This document shows, piece by piece, positions 46,830 to 58,824 of a DNA stretch of 64,000 bases; position 1 is the first letter of the stretch, and every line of letters starts with the position of its first letter. Source of the stretch: Bathynomus jamesi (Eukaryota > Arthropoda > Malacostraca > Isopoda > Cirolanidae); the NCBI GenBank assembly GCA_023014485.1, contig JAJOZX010000918.1, positions 525,001-589,000 on the forward strand, written 5' to 3'. The position numbers and the translations under genes were made by a program. Below the pieces are notes generated by a model. That model saw only the letters and a list, made by a program, of their open reading frames with translations, had not been told where the DNA came from and did not search any database.

Positions 46830-47397
46830 CCTAAAATCTTATTAAATGATGCTATAAAAAGTCTGTAATGAAACAATTGTATAAATAAAACGTTGTACAG
46901 TATTTGATATTTAAAAACTTTTAACGAGTAATATCATCTTTTTCATTGTTTTGACCCCAGGGGGGGCGGGTTCTTGATCAGGGTTAATTAATTTTGGACT
47001 TCTTGTTTATTCGTTTATTCCCACTGGTTATTAACTTCATTATTAAGCATTACCACGCATGACGTATGAAGCACTGCAGGTGTGAAATTTAGCCACGTGT
47101 GGTGGCGCTGGTCCACCAGGACACCTGTCTTAATGGATGTATACAGACTTTACTTTTGGCCTTTTCTCCTCCTCACTACCTCACTATTTCTGCATTTTTA
47201 CCCCAATTCATTGGGAAATAGTTTTGATAATGTATGTATGATCGTATGTACATTTTCAGGGTGAAGAAATTTACTATTTGAAGGGAAAACTTTTTAAATA
47301 TATAAATATTTTTAATTCCAGAATTGAGTGTTGCCTAACATAAGAGAAAAACACTTTTTTTGTTGTTTTTGTTCTCTTCTCTTCATCTCTTTCTATA
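46830..47397. other. no gene seen
   Basis: No conserved frame. Short G-rich runs near 46960 and 47405. Confidence 0.45.
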
Positions 47398-47460
47398 TCG
47401 GGAGTGGGGGGGGGGGCATTCGCCCTTGGCTCCTCCTCTTTTCTGCATAAAAAACAACTA
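47398..47460 (-). repeat. dispersed repeat R1, copy 5 (5' end only)
   Basis: On the minus strand: ATGCAGAAAAGAGGAGGAGC then CAAGGGCGAATGCCCCC, the R1 start; then AGAAAGAGATG. The rest is missing. Confidence 0.5.
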
Positions 47461-47707
47461 AACTGTGATTTTAAACTAGTGAACTTAAATACGAGTTTTA
47501 TTTTTTCTAAAATTTACACCTCACTGTATACAAAATCTTTAATTAAAATGTTATTGTTCATTTAATTAAAATCCTTATATTTTACAGTTACGAAGTAATT
47601 ATTTAGTAACTAGATTATGTGCAGAGGTGAATGGAGACACTTTGAATAAACTTTACGTATAGCTTCAATTCGAATAAAGCAAGGTGTAAAATTTTAAGGT
47701 GTAAAAT

Positions 47708-47713
47708 TTTAAT
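47708..47713 (-). promoter_or_regulatory. candidate polyadenylation signal (ATTAAA) of the GPCR gene
   Basis: ATTAAA on the minus strand, about 50 bp past the stop codon (47763-47765). AATAAA-type hexamers also occur farther on, near 47500, so the choice is tentative. Confidence 0.3.
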
Positions 47714-47762
47714 TGAAACATGAAACCCAGTCGTAAATATGGACAAGTAATTTTAAAGACAA

Positions 47763-48654
47763 TCACAAACGCGTGCAGTAATCATACTCTTCAAATCCCA
47801 TTTGGCCACACATTGAGCACGAGTTATTAGGTCTCTTTTCTAGCTTTTCATATATGTTATTCTCGGGTTCTTCTTTGCCGGATATAGAATTACACTGAAT
47901 TAAGTTGACATGTTTCAAATACAGTATATCACTATCCTCAAAATTCGTTGTAAATCGTCGTTCATTACGTTTCTCTCGAAAGTTATGTTCCCAAAAGACG
48001 TTTTCCATCGACGTATTATCCAATGATACCTCGTCGGTGTCCTGCCGCGAGATGTTGATTTCGTTATCAGTTTCAAAACCTTCGAACACTTCTGGAAGCG
48101 TTGGCCAGCTCGTTGGTCTTGAATCAATTTGGCTGATGGATTGGTAAAACGTTGGGTACTGTGGCATCTGTGAGTCGGAGACTTCGCCTGAAGACGGTTC
48201 TAAAGTAGAACTCGAAAGGTTGGTAATAATGGTAGAAACAGAAGTTGATCTGGTTTTTCTTTCCTTATTAAGGTCCGTGTTTGGTTCGCTTTTGTAAGTT
48301 AGTTGGTCATTGTTTGGTGTTTGCCATTTCAAGTTCATTGATTTCAAGCCTTTGTTAGATGTCTTATTCGTACCTCCGAAACGTATGGTTGGCATAAGTC
48401 TGCTCAAAGTCGTGTTGAAACGGGTGCTGACAAAGCGTGCTGTCCTCTTCAAGCGAAACTTATTGTCCGGAGTGAAACAGATAATGATGAAAATTCCCAG
48501 TCCCCTTAAGCAGTTGAATCCTACCGGGAGGTACCACAAGTAGCTGTACCATTCACCCTGCGGCCTTCCCTTGTACATCATAACGACCGTACCAATGATC
48601 TCCATCAGCCAGGTGGTACCTGACCACAGAACCAGCTTTATGGACTCAATCCAT
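47763..48654 (-). CDS. GPCR exon F: TM6, TM7 and C-terminal tail
   Basis: 892 bp from acceptor TATATTACAG to TGA at 47763-47765. Starts WIESIKLVLWSGTTWLMEII (TM6), then YLWYLPVGFNCLRGLGIF (TM7), then a hydrophilic tail of about 236 residues rich in Ser, Thr and Glu, with a near-terminal CSMCGQMG. The tail is longer than usual for the family and offers many candidate phosphorylation sites. Confidence 0.92.
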
Positions 48655-48975
48655 CTGTAATATACATAAATAAAACCGTTATATAATTTCAAGACTAACT
48701 TTGGAGGTAAAAATTATTAATTCAAATTTTTTTTTTAGTAAACGCTCTATTATTTTAATATACTGAGTTCGTAGAATATAACATAACCGACGAGTCTAGC
48801 AGTACGACAGTGCCTTCCTGTTAATCTGAGGAGTTCCTCTGGGTTCAAATCTCTGTTTTGGGTCTTCCTTGATAGGGTAGTGGTTCGGATTCCACTTAAA
48901 GCTGTTGGTCTCTGTCACATGACCTTTGCCGTTACGAAGGAGGTTAAGGAATCATTTTTACTATTATTATTATTA

Positions 48976-49010
<35 letters not shown>

Positions 49011-51710
49011 GAATATATTAAAAATAAATGTAACCATATATATACTGTATCTATATATACGAAGGATAGTCTATAAATTTCCAACCCTTCTTCATTGCAG
49101 CAAAACTAATACAGCTATATTCGTCATTTTAAACCGGAATATATCCCAGTATGTCTTTCGGTCTTGTCTGTAGTCATCTTCAGCAACACTGTATTTTTGT
49201 CATCATGTCACTAACTTCTTTATGCCATCCTCATAAAAAAACTGTCAGAGTGTTATATGACACCACCGAGATACGGCCATTTTCACCTCTTCAACACTGC
49301 CATAGCGATGAGCACACAGATGACGTTTCAGTTTTGGGAAAGGGCGAAAGTTCGATGGCACCAAGTCCGGGCTGTAGGAAGGATGCGGCAACTGCGTCCA
49401 GCCAAAATGCTGGATTGTTTCTTGCGTGCATATCAGGCCATTTTGACTGGACGACAGAGTTTTTTTCGAGGACGGCATTGAGAAGTCAGTGACACGATTA
49501 TAGATGTGCATAGGTTGACTGGACGCTGCCATATTTTATTTAAATAACTATTCAGTGGTTGTTTTTGCTGCCACGTCCACACTTTCACAAACCTACAAAC
49601 CTTTCGGACCCGCTAACTTCTGTCAACTGTTCGAGAAAAAGTAAATGTGCCGATACAGTGACGTCACTCGACATACTGAGAACCTTTAAAAGAAGGAAAA
49701 GAATGTAATGTTTTCCTCGCTGAAAACACTGATCATACCAGAATTGGAATACTGTTCAGTCTTAACTTCTTAACTTTACTTTAGTTGAGTTTGGACAACT
49801 GTTCAGGTGTTTTAAAACAGAATTTCAGATGATGTTACTGTCTGTATTGACACATTTACTTTTTCTCGGACAGTTGGTAGAGGCTAGTGTGTCGGAAGGG
49901 TTTATGGGCTTGTTGTATCTGGACACAGGGTCTGAACCAGTGGTCGGAAAAAGTAATCGATTACAAATAAAAATTACTGATGTCTGAAAAGTAATTAAAA
50001 GTATAAAGTAGAAATTACTTCTCTGGATTAATTATATTATAATTAATCCAGAGATCAACTGATCTGAACTTCCACAGTTTCAATAGCAGGTCTACCTTAT
50101 ATACATCTGTGGACACGATATCAAACGTGCATTGTTGTTGAAGATGAGTACGTGGAGGGTTGAAAGACATAGTACTGGGACACATTATGGTGTAAAATTT
50201 TTCTGTAATGAAGGGTGTCTGGAAGCTTCCATATATACTGTATGTATAACTTTCCTGAAAAGTTCCCTCAAGAAAGGATTTAACAAAATCAATCAAGATA
50301 TTTAACGACATAATGGTCATAATAACGGCCTACGAATAAGTTCAAAGGTGAGTTAGTGGGCATTTACATGTTTCTGTTATGATGCATCCTCAGCCCCGAA
50401 TGGTTTGAGACCGGCTTAATAGAAGGTTCGCCTCGTATCTTGCGTTTAATGCTTTTAATGGAAAGGACTTGCTGTAGATTTTCTGTAAGGAGGAAAACGA
50501 GGTAATTTTACTATATATTTCTTATATTTTCGCATGTACAATCTTTAATATATATTGTACATTTTTATACTTATAGGCCTAGTCTTGTTATGCACTTTTT
50601 AAATGAAAAATAATTAAATTTAACCTTTTCAACTATATCCTCAAAATTGTAACAAGGATTTTATCACTTTACGTAGAAAATTCTTAATGGTTCAGGAAAA
50701 ATATTGCAATGTAATATTAAAATATACAGAAGTGCAAATTAAGAGTAGGTCCTACATGTTGCCTACATTTATTGAATTACATAGAAAGAACTACTTTTTC
50801 CGCATATATTTCACGTATAACATTCAGCTTGCGAAACCGATTTTTGATCAGATGGGGCAATCAAACCTCGTAAAAATGATCAGGGGTTATTTCGTATGAA
50901 GTTTGGTCGCTTCACGCTCAGAATTACAAATTTCGCTATGAATTTGTAATCTAAAATTAAGGCTAATAAAATTATGCAAAGTAGAAGCATTTATATCAAA
51001 TGATTTTAGGCCTATGTAAGTGCGTAAAACGTAATATTTTGTATTTAAAAGTTGTACAGTTTTAGGACATGGAAAGTAAATTAGTTACTGATATTATATT
51101 GAGGGCGTCCGAGAAATAATGGTACAAAAATGATATGTCCTATTTTTTATTAACCAATATAGAGAGAATATGCAGGGGTGTTTACATTTTCAAACTATCC
51201 AGGTTTATAGAACACTTCTACATGATGACCATTTTGTCGCTGCAGATTCGATACCCGAGCTCTATTAGAACGTTAACAAGGTCCTCTTGTGGAATGGATA
51301 CAGTACCCTTCTGATTCTTTGATAGAATTTTGCCAAATTCCTAGATTTGTCACGATACAGAGTTTTCATACAACCCAGTAGATAAAAATTCAGTTTTCCA
51401 GTTTGGAAATGTAAATAAACCTCTATATTGTGTTATATATATTGATTAATTTAAAAATAAATAATTATTTTTGCACTATTATTTCTCTGACAACCTCCAT
51501 ACAGAAATGTATAGTACAAACGTAATTGACATTAAAATTTGATGTATTAAGGTCATATAATATTGTAATTATTATGTTTTCTATGATAATTCGAAATTGG
51601 GTGTTAAAAGTTTTGGTACTTTCCTGTTATCCCGGACCCCAGGATATCCTCGCTTTTACGGTCCTAAATTCTAACTAATAATGTGACAGTCCCACATTAT
51701 GTAGAACCAA

Positions 51711-51750
<40 letters not shown>

Positions 51751-52473
51751 ATGATTGGTTAGGTTAAGTTGTAATATTTTCGTTAGTTTTAACAAAAATA
51801 TCACGACTAAACCTAACCAATTGTTGGGGTCCGGGATAACAGGAAAGTACCAAAGTTTTGAAATTATTTCATGCCTTGAAGGGAAATTGCATGTTAGAGT
51901 AAAACGAAATCATTAGCCCTAGTTTAAGTAGTCTGCTGTCCAAAGTGAACTGTTTGCCATGTCAAGGAATGTATATTTTGTTCTTCCATCTGTGATACCG
52001 AAGGCTGTTTCCTACACTGCAAACAGTAAAGTTCGCTATGATATGAAAATTTTAAACTACTTGGTTTAGGTACTTCGACTTTGAGTACTCTAGGAGCTTT
52101 CCTCTTTACGGAGTAGGTCATGCTTAGTGTCATTTGGTAGCGAGGTTAATGATCTGGTTTCAGATATAATTTGACTCCCCGTATTAGTCACAAATCACCT
52201 CAGACACAGGAGTTGGTAAACTTTGAAAACTACAACTTCTTTGGATAACAGGGACGTCTGGATGTAATAGCTATGACCTTTCCCTATGATCCTATCTCCT
52301 GCGTCAGGTATCAGAGCTGATTGATCACGATCATTACAAGTCCTTCGATTTCTTCGTCAGATATGTGTTGAAGGCTCGAATTAGGAGTTAACGATACATA
52401 ATGTTAAAGTTATAAAATTTAAATAATTAATTATTTGTTATTAGTTTGTCAGTTTATTAAATATGCTTTTAGG

Positions 52474-52508
<35 letters not shown>

Positions 52509-55500
52509 ATTAATTATTAATTATTATTATTATACACAGTCCTCTGAGCTATGAGGATTACTTTACCAATCCCAATAAAGACATCGAAGAGGGGGATCGG
52601 AGTTATATAAGTTCACCATTGATATTAATTTGGAAAAATAATTTCTCCATAATGGTTACCTTTAAAAAGTAAAGACAATTGCACGACATGAATTTACATT
52701 TTGTTGAATATTTGAAGCGTCTTTTTCCCCTCTTCACAGCAAAGAATGCGGAATGTGACTGAGTTTAGATTTGAAATTTTAAATGGAAGGGAATCAGCCA
52801 GATATATCTTACGTCTCCCTTCTACGAAAGTAAACACTGAAAAGACTTTAAAAGTAAGAGGAGCAGAACCAAAATAGGTAAGGGATTTTTTACCATAAAG
52901 AACTACGCAGCTTTTATTTATATCTCAATCAGTTGCATTTTAGGCCTGATTAAATCTCTCATCAACGTCACAAACTGAGAACAATTCAATGTCAAACACA
53001 TCTTCATACATTATCACTATATACGCTGATTACGCTGTTAATCAAGGAATTTTAAGTTCCTGTTATCTCATCATGCAGGAAACTATTTGATTTAATGAAA
53101 CCCAAAGAAAACTTATTAAATAGTTCTAAAAAGGAAAATATATATTTTTTAGGCAGTTGTTGACATATTAATGTAGTAACAGCAGCAGGACTAACGATAC
53201 AGTTCTCTTTACCAAGTAAAAGTTTAATTTAATAGCTCTTACCGTGTCTTCTTACTCTGTTCGGATCTTTTTCAAGTTTTTTTAATTTTTTCTTTCTCAA
53301 AATCTTGGCGTATACCAGGAGGAACCCATTTAGGATAACTGTTGTACTTATTGGGAGGTAAAAATACAAGAGCCGAGCCAGAAGATCTGGAATGAAAAAT
53401 CCAAGCTTAGACCGGAGGAACTTTCTCGCGAGAAATTTAAAGTTCACATTGTCAGACTTTTGACAGAAATAAAATGGAGTACCTGAGAAAAAGCACTGTC
53501 CAAGTCCTATTTTCGGGGTGATGGAATCGCAAGGAAGGGCATCCCTATTGAAGTCTTTAATCAATGCTGCGGCAGTTATGGTGCCAGACACACCCCATGC
53601 CCAAATGGAGTGATAGATATAACGATGAGTTTCGGGTGTCTGAATATGCCTATATGGAATTAACATGCAATTATTTTTTAACTCTCTCGTTGAATAGATT
53701 ATGTCGCAATATGTTAGGCGAAGTTCTAAACAAAACAGGGTACGATGCGTTACGTAATATCGGGTTAGAATTAATCTATTTAAAGAAATTTAAAAGAAAA
53801 TCATGAAATTAGAATTCTTAAAACTTGATTTGATCATGAGACCAAAATAGTGTACAGTCCTCCATTTTTGCTGCTGTTGACACATATATATGATGCAATC
53901 CACAAGGAAAAAGAAAAACGATTCCAAGGCCTTTCGTGTATTCAGAGCTACACCTCGTCAGGGAATGAAGAGAGAAGGCAAGATGCCCATAAATATATAC
54001 AACGTAGCGGAAACCAAAACAATTAGCACATACTTAACAAGAGTTAATGAGAGGCAAAAAGAATTTAACAAGATATTGTCAATTTTATACATTCCCGCAC
54101 TGTTATTGAAATTGTTTTTAAAATGGATAAATGCACATTCTAGAATATTTCTTTCAATTATATCTCTGTTTTCAACAAGCGCTTTAGAACTATCCCACTT
54201 GATGCTATGATTACATCTATGCATATGGTTCAACAATGCATTGGAATTATTAGCTGTTCTACACGCATATTTATGCTGTTTTACCCTAATATCTAACGTT
54301 TTACCCGTTTGGCCTATATATACTGAGTTACATTGTGTATATTCGATCAAATACACACAACCAACAACATTATCCGGGCTATTCTTTATTAGGCGTGATT
54401 TAACAGTATTATTATACTTAAAGACTACATTGATACCAATTGCTTTAAGTTAAGTCGGAAAATATTGAAAATTAACACGGTAAGGTAGGCTAAGGATATT
54501 TTTACGCTCAAATTCCTTTACAGCTACATTATTATAATACCTATTCTTGGCTTTCCTAAGACAGTTATCTAAAAATGAAATAGGATAAAATAATTTAGTA
54601 CCAATATTCATGATATTGCATAACTCGGAATCTAAAAATTCAGGACTGACAACTCTCAATGCTCTAAGAAACATAACAGAGAAAATAGAGGATTTAATCG
54701 AGGGATGATGGTCAGAATAAAAATGCACATAAGAGTTATTATTAGTAGGCTTGCGATAGACTTCAAATTTGAACTGATTAGAGCATTATTGTTTTTTTTT
54801 CCTAGTCGAATTCCTAACTATGTCTCATACTTCTCTGAGAGACCTTTCAAGCCTCAGAACTATTACGAGATAAACACGAAGGCGGTGATGAATATTTTGA
54901 TCTGTTAAATATTGTCTCCGAGAGTGTTTGTTATGATGTAAATGACATAGTTTCCAATCATCCAAATTTCAGTAAGTTTTATGATACTAACTCTGAACAT
55001 AAGAAGCATACCTGCTAATTTTGAAGAACTACAAAATTCATTACAATTAATCGGTATTCAATTCTCCATTCGGGTCCTCATAAAAACATACATAAAAAAA
55101 ACAACAACTAAAGGCTTAAGACCTGTACCCTTTGGATGGGTATAAATATATTCTTAGGCATACCGTGAGGGTATAAAAGTAATGACCTTGAAGTATATTT
55201 GAAAGGAATGCAAAAAAATTAAAAAAACCTAGGAGGATAAAAGAGATGTCCTTGAAGTATTATATCATGTTAGTTACAGGGTTGCCAATGCAGGAGAGAC
55301 CTACACAATTTCTGAATGTTTAATCAAACCACGTGCGAAGCACATCACGCATTGCTTTATTGGTGAAAACTCGGGAAGTAGAGTCGAAATGATACTTACT
55401 GGTTTCAGACAGTAGTTTATAACCATATAAAAGACATGTCTGCATATATATATATATACACATTAAAAATATTTTCTATGGTTCTTGACTTTTGAAACAC

Positions 55501-57142
55501 CCTGTATTATAAAACTAATGGGTTTATTAGAATTGCATGTAAGAATAGGGCTATTTTTCTTTATGGTAGGGTTCCCTGATATGGTTTAAAATTTCGAAAG
55601 GGTTCCCTAGTCTGAATGATTTGAAAACCACTGATCTAAATAATTTCTTTACTACCGTTGTTGTGGGTAGAGGGTGGAAACAACTGATATTATAGCCCCC
55701 TCGATATGTAGCTACGAACAATATCTTGATAATCCCCCCCCCCCCCAGTTCATATTTTCTCCTTCTCACTTATCTCTCCTAAAGATGTCAAAACGGCTAT
55801 TTCCACCCTTTAAAACAAATCATGTCACGTGATTCTCTTCTAAACGCAGTCTTTAACCCTTTCGTTCCTGGTGTGGCATATGAACTACACGTCCAATTTG
55901 CGCTGAGATCTGGCTGTGGTAAATAAACCAACCCCTAATCTTTTCCAAACTCTGGGTGTAGTTTATAAACCAAGGGTATATCCCTCTCTTTCTACCCTCT
56001 GGGGTTGAAAATGGGAGGGTATTATGGTTCGAATTTATATAACTCGTTTCAAATCTACGCCCATAGTGAAAGGGTTAAATATTGCTCAGTTACTTTATCT
56101 CTCCTTTTATCAATATTATTTAACTCATCTCTCAGCCAAGACAGTTTCTCTGTCGTACTTAAAAAAAGCACGAGTTTTCATTGTTCAAATTGGAGTTGTG
56201 TTTGATGATAAACCATCCTCTCGTCGACATATTGAAAATGTAGATCATAAAGTATCGAAATTCTCGTTTACATTAACCTAATTACATTTCCTTCCCACAA
56301 ATACACTTAAAGCGCTGTACTTCTCTGTAGTTTAGCCACATCTCACGTACAATATTATTAACGCATATAGGAGTGCGTGTGATTACCTCGTCAATCCTTT
56401 AATCATAAACCCAAAGCGAATTATTAGAAAAATAAACAAGTGTGATTATTATGCTCATACATCAAGAATCTTTAAGCAACTGCGTATATTAAAATTTAAA
56501 GACATATTTAAAATACAGATGCGCTCACTAATGTTCAGAGTTGCAAAACACTCCGATTTCATTAATCGAGAATATAATGAACGATTAGATACGTCACGAA
56601 CATCAAAACAGGGTATATAGAAAGTGAATATATCTCAAAGGCAAACTACTATACTCTTCAATGCAGTAGAAATTCTTGTACACTTATTTAACGATGGAAT
56701 CCTAGAACAATCTATCGAATGAATTATAAACAATCAATGCTCTTTTATTTCTTATAAAGCGATTAAAATTTAACAAATTCCAAAGTTACTAAAATCACTC
56801 CTTTATTTATTAGTTATTAGTTATTATTAACATTAATTTGCTATATTCTCATTGTTAAAATTCTCATTTTCCTTCTAAAAATTTGTCCTATCACTTTTCA
56901 CCTCGCATTCATATTGGTTCCAATATTATTTGTATTAAGCGGCTAATATGTCCTAGTCTGGAAATTCCTTCAGTTTAAGTCTTATAAAAATTTATAGGAT
57001 TTATGAAATATATAAAATTTTGTTTTTAAATGTTCAAAATACAATTAATTAAAAGCGCAGTAAAACCCAAATAAAATAAAATACAGATTCCAGTTTCGCA
57101 ATTATTTATCTCATTATAAATTGTAAAAGTAGCGTGTTTATT

Positions 57143-57196
<54 letters not shown>

Positions 57197-57566
57197 TTAA
57201 AGGTTATTCAATTCAATTCAGTTCAAAGAGAGGTTGAACTATTCCGTAAGTTCCCTTTAGTTTTTAAGTCTATTATAAATATTTATTAAAAACTTGTAAT
57301 TATATTAATAATTATATAATTACATCTAACCAGTATATTTCCACCTGCAAAGCGTCCACGCTTGCAAAAGGCAGGTTTTTTTTATGTAGAAAGGAGGGGC
57401 CAAGGGCGGGCGTTCGCAAAAAATGCCCTCCTTTATGAGAAAGAGAGAGCCAAACTCAAGGTCTCCGAGGTTAAGGATGCCATTTATATATATATATATA
57501 TATATATCGGGTGGCCCATAATTCAGGAACCATAAGAATAATTGTATTGGTGTATATATACACTGT

Positions 57567-57621
<55 letters not shown>

Positions 57622-58059
57622 ATTTTGAAAAGATTGTTTAGTGTGTCAAATGCATGTATGTGTGTAGTGAGGAATAGGTGGAGAAGTGTGAGTTTGAGAG
57701 CATGATGGACTGCTCACAGGATAAATGAGACAAAGAGAAAGATTAGCTAAAGAAGACAATGATAGGAGGAACGGGAGTTCCAGCACTCCCTATCTCCTGC
57801 CTAATGTTGCCACCCCTCCTCCCCTCCCGCCAGAGTACTTCCCTGGTAGATTGGTGTCTACAATCTCCACCTAGTTTACAGTTGCATACAATATCTGTAT
57901 TTAATAATATACACCGGTATATATATATATATATGAATAGAAACGACATAAGTATTAAGGAACGTTTCGTTATCTCTCCTCCTCGTGTGCAGAAACGTTC
58001 CTTAATACTTATGTCGTTTCTATTCATTTATATACTGCGCGGTCATTGCAGTTATTTGT

Positions 58060-58116
<57 letters not shown>

Positions 58117-58258
58117 TCACATTGTTAAAAGGAGTCCTTCCAAACAAATGGAGGTATTCCAGCAAAAAGCGGCAATCATGAAGAACATCAGAAAACCAAC
58201 TGAAAGGAAGATAGTACCATATTGTCATTATTATCTTGGTTATTATTATTATTATTAA

Positions 58259-58292
<34 letters not shown>

Positions 58293-58525
58293 AGAACTTA
58301 CCTAAAACGAAACATTTGTTGGTCTCTTCTTTGAAATCAGCTAGAGCTCCAATACCAAGGACTAAATATCCAATTAGTTGACAGAAAACGTAACTCGTTA
58401 AGATTCGACCAGCCAATGTATTTACCTGAAATTAAATATTAGTTTTGTACAAATCAATGAAGATGTAAATTCTTCTCTTCCTACAAATGCATTTAATATA
58501 TATATATATATATACGTGTACGTAC

Positions 58526-58569
<44 letters not shown>

Positions 58570-58755
58570 CAAGCTTCAAAAATCTTTATTCAGAAAAGCA
58601 TAACAATTTTAGATATTTGATATGACATTAATATATTCACACTACTCGCATCCGAATATGCCGTTGGAAGCATGGAAGCTTTTTAGGCAACATTAATGCC
58701 ATTTACTTTATTTATTACCTAAAAAAAGTGAAAGTGGCAAGTAATAGTGAAAACA

Positions 58756-58824
<69 letters not shown>

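Larger units (their letters stand above)
53820..54785 (-). mobile_element. Penelope-like retroelement, 5'-truncated
   Basis: Keeps the end of the reverse transcriptase/linker, a GIY-YIG endonuclease and a 3' region with a probable hammerhead ribozyme (53921-53966). The 3' boundary is uncertain; MEDCTLFWSHDQIKF-like sequence at about 53810-53870 is treated as 3' untranslated element DNA. Confidence 0.82.

Noticed and set aside
49938..49965. hAT-like end CAGTGGTCGGAAAAAGTAATC
   Set aside because: No inverse partner or 8-bp duplication was found nearby; not called as an element.
51924..52133. 69-codon minus-strand frame within the receptor intron, considered as the third-loop exon
   Set aside because: Splice phases do not fit exons D and F, whereas 50368-50482 fits both; no acceptor or donor in the right places.
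53246..53256. Alternative donor GTAAGA 13 bp upstream of the chosen end of receptor exon D
   Set aside because: It leaves phase 0, which cannot join exon E (phase 1 entry) or exon F (phase 2 entry) in frame.
54885..55015. Plus-strand protein-like stretch (YFDLLNIVSESVCYDV)
   Set aside because: Short, flanked by stops, with no recognised family; could be part of another decayed retroelement but cannot be supported.
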